64,000 nt of DNA, taken from the NCBI GenBank assembly GCA_951812615.1, contig CATOSU010000004.1:124001-188000 (forward strand), read 5' to 3'. Position 1 is the first letter of the stretch, and each line of letters begins with the position of its first letter. Made by a program: the position numbers and the translations under genes. Below the pieces are notes generated by a model. That model was not told the DNA's origin. It saw nothing but the letters and a program-made list of their open reading frames with translations, and did no database searches. This DNA is from an uncultured Paracoccaceae bacterium. GTDB taxonomy: Bacteria > Pseudomonadota > Alphaproteobacteria > Rhodobacterales > Rhodobacteraceae. This document shows positions 26,120-34,373 of the stretch, in pieces.

Positions 26120-26836
26120 ATGACCGAGCAGCTACCCCACATTCCGTCCGAGGTGTATCTGGGTTTTCTCGGACGCACGATCGAGATCCACTGGAACTAT
26201 CACGCGATCCTCATGTTCGGCATCTGGATCGTTCTTGTTCCGTTCTGCATCTCTGTCATTCGGTATTGCAAACCAAAGCCGACTGAATACGGCCTGCACA
26301 GAAAGGTGGCGATCCGTCATGCCGAATGGTGGTGGTTCAACGTCCACAAATACGGGCTGTATCTGGCTGTCATCCTGTCCTTGTGCGGGCTGGTTGTCGC
26401 CTTGGTGGTCAGCAAGGGGATCAGCGGGTCCGTGCATTCTATGTTGGGGCTGATGACGATCCTTTTGGGATGTCTGCAGATCCTGACCGGGATGCTGCGC
26501 GGAACCCATGGCGGAAAATACTACAACAATGCCGATCTGAACGATCCGTCGACATGGCGCGGCGATCACTATGACCGGACCGTCCGCCGCCGGCTGTTCG
26601 AGGCTTATCACAAAACCTCCGGCATGTTCACGCTGTTCTGTGCCGTCGGCGCGGTGGGCTCGGGCCTGATGCAGTATCCGATGCCGGTGCTTGCGGCTTT
26701 GCTGTTCCTGATCCCGCTGGCGTTTCTGGCCGCATGGGTCATTCTGGAATACCACGAGCGCCGCTATGACGGGTACCGGGCCGCGCACGGGTACAGCATG
26801 GAACATCCCTATAACAAGGACCGCGAATTCCTCTGA
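26120..26836 (+). CDS. Cytochrome b561-type membrane protein
   Basis: Membrane protein of 238 residues with about five transmembrane segments and several histidines at helix positions expected for haem b: IHWNYHAILMFGIW (about 21-35), VHKYGLYLAVILSLCG, GSVHSMLGLMTILLG and YHKTSGMFTLF. This alternation is that of the cytochrome b561/DM13-like eukaryotic-type b561 fold. The ATG at 26120 follows CGGAGA and is 19 bases after the GST stop. It may pass electrons across the inner membrane for one of the operon's oxidoreductases, or to the LVIVD protein; both ideas are inferred from neighbourhood only. Confidence 0.78.
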   Translation: MTEQLPHIPSEVYLGFLGRTIEIHWNYHAILMFGIWIVLVPFCISVIRYCKPKPTEYGLHRKVAIRHAEWWWFNVHKYGLYLAVILSLCGLVVALVVSKGISGSVHSMLGLMTILLGCLQILTGMLRGTHGGKYYNNADLNDPSTWRGDHYDRTVRRRLFEAYHKTSGMFTLFCAVGAVGSGLMQYPMPVLAALLFLIPLAFLAAWVILEYHERRYDGYRAAHGYSMEHPYNKDREFL

Positions 26837-26880
26837 GGGTTTTCAGGGCAGATGCGGCTTAACCGGATTGAGATCAGGAA

Positions 26881-27816
26881 ATGGCAGACGTTGTAATCAC
26901 CGAGTTCATGGACAAATCGACGGCAGAGCAGCTGATCGGCGAATATGACGTGCTTTGGGAACCGGACCTGTGGAGCAGGCCGGAGGACCTGAAAGGGCAT
27001 CTGGCCGATGCGCGGGCGATCATTGTGCGCAATGCAACGCAGGTGAACCCTGCCTTGCTGGACGCAGCGCCCGACCTGCAGATCGTCGCCCGGATGGGGG
27101 TGGGGCTGGACAATATCGATCTCGACGCCTGCAAGGCGCGCCGGGTCGAGGTGTGCCCGTCGGTCGGAGCAAACGCAGCCTCGGTCGCGGAATACGTCAT
27201 CGCAACCGCGCTGATCCTGCTGCGCGGGCCGGCCTATTACGCAACACCGGATGTCGTGGCCGGTACATGGGACCGTCCGCGGTTCGGCAGCGGGCTGGAA
27301 CTGGGCGGGCGGACGATGGGCATCATCGGTTTCGGATCCATCGGGCAGGTCGTCGGCGGCAAGGCGCAGGGCATGGACATGAACGTGATCGCCTACGATG
27401 CGGTGATGCCGGAAGATGCGCCCGCGTGGGACAAAGCCCGCCGCGTCGGCCTGCCGGAGCTGATCGCCGAATCCGACGTGATTTCGCTGCACTGCCCGTT
27501 GCTGCCACAGACCCGCGGGCTCATCGGGGCGGCCGAGTTCGACGCAATGCGCCCCGGCGCCATCGTGATCAATTCGGCCCGCGGCGGGATCGTGGACGAA
27601 GCCGCCTGCGCGGCGGCGCTGAAATCGGGCAGGCTGGGCGGGGCCGCGCTCGATACGCTTGCCAGCGAACCGATCGATGCGGCAACCTGCGCCGTGTTCG
27701 AAGGGGTTCCGAACCTGATCCTGTCGCCGCATATCGCGGGTGTCACGCAGGAATCCAACCGTCGTATTGCCGAGGTCGCCGCAGCCAACGTGCGGCGGGT
27801 CCTGAAACAAAAATAG
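26881..27816 (+). CDS. D-isomer-specific 2-hydroxyacid dehydrogenase
   Basis: NAD-dependent enzyme of 311 residues of the D-2-hydroxyacid dehydrogenase family (SerA, hydroxypyruvate reductase, SlcC). The Rossmann motif IIGFGSIGQVVGGKAQG is near residue 142. Catalytic Arg is in NSARGGIVDEAA, Glu in ASEPIDA and His in LSPHIAGVTQES, so the active site is complete. It is 44 bases after the cytochrome b561 gene. An Ldh-family dehydrogenase of the opposite typical stereospecificity lies at 11901 in the same putative regulon, so a hydroxyacid may be racemised or used from both forms. Confidence 0.9.
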   Translation: MADVVITEFMDKSTAEQLIGEYDVLWEPDLWSRPEDLKGHLADARAIIVRNATQVNPALLDAAPDLQIVARMGVGLDNIDLDACKARRVEVCPSVGANAASVAEYVIATALILLRGPAYYATPDVVAGTWDRPRFGSGLELGGRTMGIIGFGSIGQVVGGKAQGMDMNVIAYDAVMPEDAPAWDKARRVGLPELIAESDVISLHCPLLPQTRGLIGAAEFDAMRPGAIVINSARGGIVDEAACAAALKSGRLGGAALDTLASEPIDAATCAVFEGVPNLILSPHIAGVTQESNRRIAEVAAANVRRVLKQK

Positions 27817-27863
27817 CAGCCAGAAAATCGGGCGCATGTGCCCGCCCAAGGGGAGAAACCGAA

Positions 27864-29123
27864 ATGGCCAGTCAGGATCTGCCAAGGCCGGATTATGCAA
27901 AGAACATGAAGCTGATCGGTCATTCCGATCAGGGCGGACGTCCGGACGGCGTGCAACTGATGGTGAACAAGGGATATGCCATCACCGGTCACATGTTCTC
28001 CAAAGGGTTCAGCGTGATCGACGTCCGGGACCCCCGCAACCCGACGCCGGTTAACTATGTCGCCGCGCCAGAAAACACGTGGAACATCCACCTGCAGACC
28101 CACGGCGACCTCCTGTTGGTGATCAACGCGCGCGACATGTTCGCCGCGCCCGAGTTTCAGGACGAGAAAAACTACTATACCGGTGCGCTGGGCAAGAAGG
28201 TCGGCACAGCGCAGGCATCAGAAAAGCCGATGCGGGACTGGACCGCCGGCATGGCGGTCTACGACATCGCCAACCCGGCCGAACCGCGGCGGATCGGGTT
28301 CATGTCCGTTGAGGGCGGCGGGATCCACCGCATCTGGTATGTCGGCGGGCAATGGGCTTATGCCTCGGTCCTGCTGGACGGCTATACCGATTACATCTAC
28401 ATGGCGATCGACATGTCCGATCCGTCCAATCCCAAAGAGGCCGGCCGGTACTGGCTGCCCGGGATGCACCAGGCCGGGGGCGAAGATCTGGCCGATCCGT
28501 CGCAGCGCGGCGGTCTGCACCACCCGATTGTCCACGGAGATATCGCCTATTGCGCGTGGCGCGACGCGGGGCTGGTGGTGCTGGACATCGCGGACCGGAC
28601 CAATCCTCAGCTGATCACCCACCGCAACTGGAAACCGCCCTATGGCGGCGGCACCCACAATGCCCTGCCACTGCCGGATCGCGAACTGCTGATCGTGGCT
28701 GACGAAGCGGTGCTGGACAATTGCGAGGACGGGATCAAGTACATCTGGGTGTTTGACAATCGTGTGCCATCGAACCCCGTCAGCATCTCCACGTTCCCCA
28801 CGCCTGACGAGGATGATTACGTGGCCAAGGGCGCGCATTTCGGCCCGCACAACATCTATGAAAACCGGCCCGACGGGATGGTCAGCTCGGACACGATCTA
28901 TTCGACCTACCAGAACGCAGGGATCCGGGTGACCGACATCCGCAACGCCTATCGTCCCGAGGAGCTGGCCGCCTTTGTGCCACCGGCGCCCAACCGGCTG
29001 ATGGATCAACGTCCGAACCGGCCGCGGGTCATCCAGTCCTGCGATGTCTGGGTTTCCGCCGAGGGATTGGTCTATTCCAATGACTATAACGGTGGTCTGT
29101 TCATTCTGGAGTGCCAGTTCTAG
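27864..29123 (+). CDS. LVIVD-repeat beta-propeller protein
   Basis: Protein of 419 residues made of about seven blade-like repeats, visible as GFSVIDVRDPRNPTPV, GMAVYDIANPAEPRRIG, YMAIDMSDPSNPKEAG, GLVVLDIADRTNPQLI, YIWVFDNRVPSNPVSI, GIRVTDIRNAYRPEELA and the closing GGLFILECQF. This matches LVIVD repeat proteins. No signal peptide is visible, so it is probably cytoplasmic. Many conserved His, Trp and Tyr (HRIWYVGG, GGLHHPIVHGD, FGPHNIYEN) on loop ends suggest a real active or binding site. AAGGGGAGA precedes the ATG at 27864. No biochemical function is established for the family that I know of; a lactonase-like hydrolase is one possibility. Confidence 0.85.
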   Translation: MASQDLPRPDYAKNMKLIGHSDQGGRPDGVQLMVNKGYAITGHMFSKGFSVIDVRDPRNPTPVNYVAAPENTWNIHLQTHGDLLLVINARDMFAAPEFQDEKNYYTGALGKKVGTAQASEKPMRDWTAGMAVYDIANPAEPRRIGFMSVEGGGIHRIWYVGGQWAYASVLLDGYTDYIYMAIDMSDPSNPKEAGRYWLPGMHQAGGEDLADPSQRGGLHHPIVHGDIAYCAWRDAGLVVLDIADRTNPQLITHRNWKPPYGGGTHNALPLPDRELLIVADEAVLDNCEDGIKYIWVFDNRVPSNPVSISTFPTPDEDDYVAKGAHFGPHNIYENRPDGMVSSDTIYSTYQNAGIRVTDIRNAYRPEELAAFVPPAPNRLMDQRPNRPRVIQSCDVWVSAEGLVYSNDYNGGLFILECQF

Positions 29124-29162
29124 GACCGCTCAGGTGTCCGCCCACCGCGGAGGAGAACGCAG

Positions 29163-29990
29163 ATGACAGCGGCGCTGGTTGATACCGAGTGGCTTTCCGG
29201 GCACCTCGCCGATCCCGGGCTCCGGGTGATCGAGGTCAATCGCAACGGCGTTGACGCCTATCAGAGCGGTCATATTCCCGGTGCCATCGGGTGGAACTGG
29301 AAAGACATGCTGTGGGACCCGTTGCAAAGGCAATTTCCCGCCAGCGATCTGTTTGCCCGGCGACTGGGGGCGGAAGGAATTGCCGACACAACAACCATTG
29401 TCCTCTACGGGGACCCCGTTCAGTTCGGCACTTATGCGTGGTGGGTCCTGAGGTACATGGGCCACAACGATGTGCGGCTGCTGGACGGAGGCCGCACAAA
29501 GTGGGTTGCCGAGGGGCGGGCGCTGACGGGGACAGTGGAGGCCCCAGATCCCGTCGAATACAGGCCGAACCCGCGCCGCGACGGCATGCGCGCAGGTCGG
29601 GAGGATGTCCTTGGCTGTCTTGGCGCGCCGGATGTGACAATTCTCGATCACCGCTCGATCGAGGAATATACCGGGGCACGGGTGGCCCCGACGGGCATGG
29701 CCGATGTCGGTGCCGAGCGATACGGGCGTATTCCCGGCGCGCAGCATATTGCGTACCACGCCCTGCTGAACGAGGATGACACGTTCAAATCCCCGGCCGA
29801 ACTGCGGGACGTGATTGCAACGGTCGTGCCAGCCAAAGACCGGAGCATCGTCAGCTATTGCCGTCTGTCCCATCGCGCAACGCTGGCCTGTTTCGCGATG
29901 ACCGAGATCCTGGGTTACAGGAACGTGCGTGTCTACGATGGATCCTGGACCGAATGGGGAAGCATGGTTGGCATGCCCGTCGAACGGTAA
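29163..29990 (+). CDS. Two-domain rhodanese-type sulfurtransferase
   Basis: Protein of 275 residues with two rhodanese domains (about 5-120 and 145-270). The N-terminal domain is inactive and the C-terminal domain carries the catalytic cysteine Cys233 in SYCRLSHRA, a loop closer to that of actinobacterial thiosulfate sulfurtransferases than to the CGSGVTA loop of mercaptopyruvate enzymes. GGAG precedes the ATG. It is the last gene of the GST operon, 39 bases after the LVIVD gene. A sulfurtransferase in this catabolic setting hints at sulfur or glutathione-thiol chemistry, but the donor is unknown. Confidence 0.88.
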   Translation: MTAALVDTEWLSGHLADPGLRVIEVNRNGVDAYQSGHIPGAIGWNWKDMLWDPLQRQFPASDLFARRLGAEGIADTTTIVLYGDPVQFGTYAWWVLRYMGHNDVRLLDGGRTKWVAEGRALTGTVEAPDPVEYRPNPRRDGMRAGREDVLGCLGAPDVTILDHRSIEEYTGARVAPTGMADVGAERYGRIPGAQHIAYHALLNEDDTFKSPAELRDVIATVVPAKDRSIVSYCRLSHRATLACFAMTEILGYRNVRVYDGSWTEWGSMVGMPVER

Positions 29991-30167
29991 CCGGCAGGCG
30001 GGCAGGGGGCCGCATGGCAAACCGGCCCACAACCCGGAAAGGTTCCGCGACGGACATTGCGGATTTGACTGGCTCCCGATGAAAAGTCATGCAATCAATA
30101 GCGTGCTTATCAAATCTGCCCTGACTATTTTTCTCGGTTCGACATCTCATTTATCGGAAGCCCCATC

Positions 30168-30614
30168 ATGAAACACAATCTGAAGGTTTACGCGATGCCG
30201 GGCCACCTGATCCGGCGTTTGCAGCAGATTTCGGTGCACGCATTCGGTGTCCACGCCAAGGTGGCGGGTTTTGATCTGACCTCGGTTCAGTTTGCCGCGC
30301 TCGACGCCATACACGCCAACCCCGGGATAGATCAGGCCGGGGTCGCATCGCTGATCGCCTATGACCGCCCGACGATCGGGGGGGTCATCGAGCGGTTGGA
30401 ATCCAAGGGGCTGATTTCCCGCCGTGTCAGCCCGACGGACAGACGCGCGCGGGAAATCAACCTGACGCCCCTTGGAGAATCAGTATTCTCCGAGTTCCTG
30501 CCCGTGGTCGAAAGCATGCAAACAGGCATCCTGGCCGGGCTCGACGCAGATGAGCGGCAAACGTTTATGAAACTCGCCGGCAAAGTTATCGAAGCCAGCG
30601 AAAACCCGGGATAA
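30168..30614 (+). CDS. MarR-family transcriptional regulator
   Basis: Regulator of 148 residues with a winged helix-turn-helix: VASLIAYDRPTIGGVIERLESKG (about residues 60-82) is the recognition region and SRRVSPTDRRAREINLTPLG the wing. The N-terminal and C-terminal helices form the dimer interface. It precedes a TRAP transporter operon by 215 bases and lies in the same segment as a 3-hydroxybenzoate-monooxygenase-like gene. MobR, the known regulator of such a monooxygenase, is also a MarR protein, which fits a phenolic-acid-responsive repressor. The palindrome at 30729 is the likely operator. Confidence 0.9.
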   Translation: MKHNLKVYAMPGHLIRRLQQISVHAFGVHAKVAGFDLTSVQFAALDAIHANPGIDQAGVASLIAYDRPTIGGVIERLESKGLISRRVSPTDRRAREINLTPLGESVFSEFLPVVESMQTGILAGLDADERQTFMKLAGKVIEASENPG

Positions 30615-30728
30615 ATCCGGATCGGACGACCGGACGTTTGCCGGGGGCGCAGCCTGCCGGAAACCTGCCGTCGTCATGACATTCCAGAAAAAGCTTGAAA
30701 TCGTACCGCGAAGTCATTAGCAGACATA

Positions 30729-30742
30729 TTGTAAGTATACAA
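30729..30742. promoter_or_regulatory. Probable MarR operator TTGTA-N4-TACAA
   Basis: A 14-base palindrome with TTGTA and TACAA arms four bases apart lies 100 bases upstream of the TRAP DctP gene and just after the MarR gene. Its size is right for a MarR dimer. It is followed by a second TTTGTGTAC box at 30751 which may be part of the promoter or a weaker site. Confidence 0.55.
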
Positions 30743-30829
30743 ATCGCTGCTTTGTGTACTAAATGATGCCCGGATTTTCCGGCTACGGGTTCAGTCGAAC
30801 CTTGAAATGGGTCAAAGGGAGGACCGTGA

Positions 30830-31873
30830 ATGACCAATCGAAAAAGCGTTCTTGGACTGTTTGGTGGGGCTGCTGTCGCAGCACTTGTTGCGACAGGTGC
30901 TTTCGCGCAGGAAGTCACGCTGAAACTGCATCAGTTCCTTCCGGCACAGGCCAACGTGCCGAAACTGGTGCTGGATGTCTGGGCCGACAAGGTCGAGTCC
31001 GCATCGGATGGCCGGATCAAGATTGACCGGTTCCCGTCGATGCAACTGGGCGGAACCCCGCCCGAGCTTCTGGATCAGGCCATCGATGGTGTCGCTGACA
31101 TTATCTGGACCGTTGTGGGTTATACACCGGGCCGGTTCCCGTCCACAGAAGTGTTCGAACTGCCCTTCATGATGGAAGATGCCCGCGCCGCGTCTTGTGC
31201 ATACTGGAAGATGTTCCAGGAGCACATGGAAGACGGCGAGTTTTCCAGCGTCAAGATCCTCGGCACATGGGTGCACGGGCCGGGCATGTTCCACACCGCC
31301 GATCCGGTGGAATCTCCGGCGGACCTGACGGGTATGAAAATCCGTGGCGGTTCGCGCCTTGTGAACCAGCTTCTGGAACTTGCCGGGGCGACGCCCGTCG
31401 GCATGCCGGTGCCTGCAGTTCCCGAGGGTCTGTCCAAAGGCGTGATCGATGGCACGACCATTCCGTGGGAAGTGACACCGGCGCTCAAAGTGCCCGAGCT
31501 GGTCGAGAACCACACCGAATTCGAAGGACCGGCGCTTTACACGCTCACCTTCGTTCTGGCGATGAACAAGGAAAAGTACCAGTCCCTGCCGGCGGATCTG
31601 CAGAAGGTCATGGATGACAATTCCGGCCTCAACTTCTCGATCTTCGCCGGTGGCGTCATGCAGGACAAAGATGCGCCCGCACGCGAGATCGCCGATGAAC
31701 TCGGCAACAACATCATTGTTGTCTCCGATACGTCGGAATGGAAGGCGCTGGTTGAGCCGATCTACGAATCCTGGATTGCCGACGTGAGCGGCAAGGGTGT
31801 CGACGGTCAGGCTCTGATCGAACAGGCCCGGTCGCTGATGGGTGGCGAGTGCAAGGGCGCCAAGGAAATGTAA
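30830..31873 (+). CDS. TRAP transporter substrate-binding protein (DctP)
   Basis: Periplasmic binding protein of 347 residues with a Sec signal (TNRKSVLGLFGG then an alanine-rich core, cleavage near AFAQ at about residue 26). DctP features include LKLHQFLPAQANVPKLVLDVWADKVE at the mature start (as two shorter runs), IDRFPSMQLGGTPPELLDQ near residue 65 and LTGMKIRGGSRLVNQLLELAGATPVGMP near residue 165, with the arginine that salt-bridges the substrate carboxylate. It belongs to the C4-dicarboxylate/aromatic-acid-binding branch. AGGGAGG stands upstream of the ATG. A perfect 12-base-pair hairpin separates it from DctQ. Confidence 0.92.
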   Translation: MTNRKSVLGLFGGAAVAALVATGAFAQEVTLKLHQFLPAQANVPKLVLDVWADKVESASDGRIKIDRFPSMQLGGTPPELLDQAIDGVADIIWTVVGYTPGRFPSTEVFELPFMMEDARAASCAYWKMFQEHMEDGEFSSVKILGTWVHGPGMFHTADPVESPADLTGMKIRGGSRLVNQLLELAGATPVGMPVPAVPEGLSKGVIDGTTIPWEVTPALKVPELVENHTEFEGPALYTLTFVLAMNKEKYQSLPADLQKVMDDNSGLNFSIFAGGVMQDKDAPAREIADELGNNIIVVSDTSEWKALVEPIYESWIADVSGKGVDGQALIEQARSLMGGECKGAKEM

Positions 31874-31883
31874 AACTGCACAC

Positions 31884-31910
31884 ACCGCGCCCGGATGCTC
31901 CGGGCGCGGT
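31884..31910 (+). terminator. Perfect stem-loop between DctP and DctQ
   Basis: Arms at 31884-31895 and 31899-31910 make a perfect 12-base-pair stem with a three-base loop (TGC), 10 bases after the DctP stop and 21 bases before DctQ. No U-tract follows. It probably protects the DctP message or causes partial termination. Confidence 0.7.
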
Positions 31911-31931
31911 GACCTATTGGGAGGGGTCAGA

Positions 31932-32516
31932 ATGTATAAGATAGTTGACCGGCTGGCGCGAATACTGGCCCTGATGGGCGGAGCGGTTCTGTCCGTTTTG
32001 GTCGTTCTGACATGCCTGTCGATCGTCGGGCGATCGTTGAATTCGATCCTGCACGGCGATTTCATTCAATCGGCAATGCCGGGTCTGGCCGAATGGTTGC
32101 TTGCAACCGGGATCGGACCGATCAACGGCGACTTCGAACTGGTCGAGGCCGGCGTGGCCTTTGCCATTTTCGCGTTCCTGCCCCTGTGCCAGCTCAACGA
32201 GGCGCATGCTTTCGTTGACATCTTTACCTCGCGGTTTTCCGAGCGGGCAAACAAGGTGTTGCGGATGGTGATCGATGTGATCTTCGCCTCGGTGCTGGTC
32301 CTGATCGCATGGCAGCTTACTCAGGGCATGTTGTCCAAGATGGCCTCGGGCCAGACATCCTTCCTGCTGCAGTTTCCGGTCTGGTGGGGGTATGCGCTGG
32401 GCATGCTCGGGGCCGTCACTGCCGCGTTCGTGTCCATATTCATTGCGTCGATGCGCATTCTCGAAGTTTCGACGGGCCGCCGCATCCTGCCGCCCGAAAT
32501 GGGAGCAGAACATTGA
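31932..32516 (+). CDS. TRAP transporter small permease (DctQ)
   Basis: Small TRAP subunit of 194 residues with four membrane segments (about 10-32, 72-92, 112-130 and 150-175). The loop between the first two segments is longer than usual and contains the amphipathic stretch DFIQSAMPGLAEWLLATGIG. LVEAGVAFAIFAFLPLCQLNEAHAFVDIF (two adjoining runs) fits the DctQ helix-2 pattern. GGGAGGGG precedes the ATG. The stop overlaps the TTG start of DctM. Confidence 0.88.
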   Translation: MYKIVDRLARILALMGGAVLSVLVVLTCLSIVGRSLNSILHGDFIQSAMPGLAEWLLATGIGPINGDFELVEAGVAFAIFAFLPLCQLNEAHAFVDIFTSRFSERANKVLRMVIDVIFASVLVLIAWQLTQGMLSKMASGQTSFLLQFPVWWGYALGMLGAVTAAFVSIFIASMRILEVSTGRRILPPEMGAEH

Positions 32517-34009
32517 GTGATATGATTGTCGGGCTGCTGTCGTTTCCGGCGCTGCTTATCCTGATATTTTTGCGCGTGCCGATCGGGCTGGCCATGTTTC
32601 TGGCGGGTCTTGTTGGCATGATCATCGTCACCGGAGACACCAGCGTGCCGTTCGGGCGTCTTAAATCCGAAACCTACACGACGTTCTCCAACTATTCCCT
32701 GTCGATCGTGCCGATGTTTCTGCTCATGGGGCACTTTGCAACGCTGGGCGGCATGAGCAAGGCACTGTTCAAGGCCGCCGAAGGGTGGCTGGGCCATCGC
32801 AAGGGCGGTGTCGCCATGGCGGCTGTCGGGTCCTGTGCCGGTTTCGGTGCGATCTGCGGGTCGTCTCTGGCGACTGCGGCCACGATGAGCCGGGTCGCGC
32901 TGCCGGAGTTGCGCGCCTATGGATATGCCGGTGGGTTTTCGACCGCGACGCTGGCGGCAGGCGGGACGCTTGGCATCCTGATCCCGCCATCTGTGGTTCT
33001 GGTGATCTATGCCATCCTGACCGAACAGAACATCGCCAAACTGTTTCTCGCGGCCTTCATCCCGGGCATCCTCGCCGCGCTCGGCTATATGATCGCCATC
33101 GGCATCTATGTGCGGATAAACCCCGACTCTGCCGGCACGCGCGAGCGGGTTCCTTACATGGAACGCTTCCGGGCGCTGATCGAGGTCTGGCCGGTGCTGC
33201 TGGTGTTCCTGCTGGTTGTCGGCGGCATCTATCTTGGCTGGTTCACACCTACAGAAGGGGCGGCTATCGGGGCCTTCGGCACCGGCGTCATCGCGTGGTT
33301 TGCCGGCGGCCTGACCCGGTCCAGCCTTGCCGAAAGCTTCTATGTCACGGCACGTACATCCGCGATGATCTTTTTCATCGTGCTCGGAGCCGCCTTCTAC
33401 AACGGTTTTCTCGCACTGACGCAACTGCCGCAGCAGACAGCAATCTGGGTATCCGAAGCCGGGATCAGCCCATGGTTCGTCCTGATCCTGATCCTGTTCT
33501 TCTATCTGCTGCTGGGATGCGTGATGGACAGCCTCAGCATGATTCTGCTGACCATTCCGATCTTCTGGCCGATCATGCAGGGACTGGACTTTGGCCTTGT
33601 GTCCATGGTGGACCTGCAGTCGGCCAAGCTCGATCAGCTGGTGGCAAGCGGCAAGGAAATACCCGCCGCCCTGCTGGAGGAGGCGCGGGGATTACTGGCA
33701 AGCGGGCAGGAACTGTCACGCGAAGTGACGCGCGAGCTGGGCCTGCGCGGCGTTACCAAGGGCGCCCTGAACCGTATCAACATCGAACACACCGCGATCT
33801 GGTTCGGGATCCTCGTTCTGATCGTGGTCGAGGTCGGCCTGATCACGCCGCCCGTCGGGATGAACCTGTTTGTTATCAACGCGATGGACCGCGAAACACC
33901 GATGTCCGAGACCTACAAAGCGGTCCTGTACTTCGTTGCCAGCGATCTGGTCCGCGTCGCAATACTCGTCGCCTTCCCGATCATCACGCTGGTGTTGATC
34001 CCCTGGTAA
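32513..34009 (+). CDS. TRAP transporter large permease (DctM) with internal insertion
   Basis: Large TRAP subunit of 498 residues. VPMFLLMGHFATLGG (about 66-80), GGTLGILIPPSVVLVIYAILTE (about 150-171) and GLITPPVGMNLFVINAMD (about 442-459) identify it. The TTG at 32513 overlaps the DctQ stop and has GGGAG in place; an ATG at 32522 is the alternative. Between the helix ending IFWPIMQGL and the next helix it has an extra, largely charged and helical segment of about 65 residues (around 360-425) that the other DctM in this window lacks. The insertion may be a regulatory or partner-binding element. Confidence 0.92.
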   Translation: MSDMIVGLLSFPALLILIFLRVPIGLAMFLAGLVGMIIVTGDTSVPFGRLKSETYTTFSNYSLSIVPMFLLMGHFATLGGMSKALFKAAEGWLGHRKGGVAMAAVGSCAGFGAICGSSLATAATMSRVALPELRAYGYAGGFSTATLAAGGTLGILIPPSVVLVIYAILTEQNIAKLFLAAFIPGILAALGYMIAIGIYVRINPDSAGTRERVPYMERFRALIEVWPVLLVFLLVVGGIYLGWFTPTEGAAIGAFGTGVIAWFAGGLTRSSLAESFYVTARTSAMIFFIVLGAAFYNGFLALTQLPQQTAIWVSEAGISPWFVLILILFFYLLLGCVMDSLSMILLTIPIFWPIMQGLDFGLVSMVDLQSAKLDQLVASGKEIPAALLEEARGLLASGQELSREVTRELGLRGVTKGALNRINIEHTAIWFGILVLIVVEVGLITPPVGMNLFVINAMDRETPMSETYKAVLYFVASDLVRVAILVAFPIITLVLIPW

Positions 34010-34013
34010 CAGC

Positions 34014-34046
34014 CGGCCCGGGCCCCGTCGGGGGAACCCTGGGCCG
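34014..34046 (+). terminator. Hairpin at the end of the TRAP operon
   Basis: Arms at 34014-34022 and 34038-34046 pair over nine positions with one G-U, and an inner CCCC/GGGG pairing extends the stem. It starts 5 bases after the DctM stop. There is no immediate U-tract, so it is a probable rather than certain terminator. Confidence 0.55.
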
Positions 34047-34285
34047 TGCGTCCCCCGCGCCACCCGACAGCATGAAGGGCGGTCGCGGGGTTTCTTTTTG
34101 CCGGATGCAGAGACAAACCCCCTGTGTATTGACGACCTCCACCTGACAGGCAGGAGACGACCGGGCGGGGGTGGTGAAGCGCCAACCGGGACTTGCCGGC
34201 ACGGCGCCGAGTTGTCAGGGGGCACCGGCGCCCCGTCTGACGTTCGACAGGCCGCCGACGCCCGGACACATGAGCCACCGGCACG

Positions 34286-34317
34286 AAAAAAACCGGCCCA
34301 CATATCGCGGGCCGGCC
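34286..34317 (-). terminator. Intrinsic terminator of the monooxygenase gene
   Basis: On the minus strand CCGGCCC (34315-34309) and GGGCCGG (34299-34293) form a 7-base-pair stem, extended by neighbouring GC bases, followed by seven T residues (34292-34286). It lies about 60 bases beyond the monooxygenase stop and is a good Rho-independent terminator. Confidence 0.8.
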
Positions 34318-34373
34318 TGAAATCTTGCTGCAAATAACCCCGTCTGAATAATTGCCGGGGCCCTTGGCCGGAC

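Larger units (their letters stand above)
34010..34373. other. Non-coding stretch between convergent TRAP and monooxygenase genes
   Basis: These 364 bases lie between convergent stop codons. They hold the + strand hairpin at 34014, the minus strand terminator at 34286 and no open frame with coding character, mobile-element end or RNA gene that I could recognise. Confidence 0.6.
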
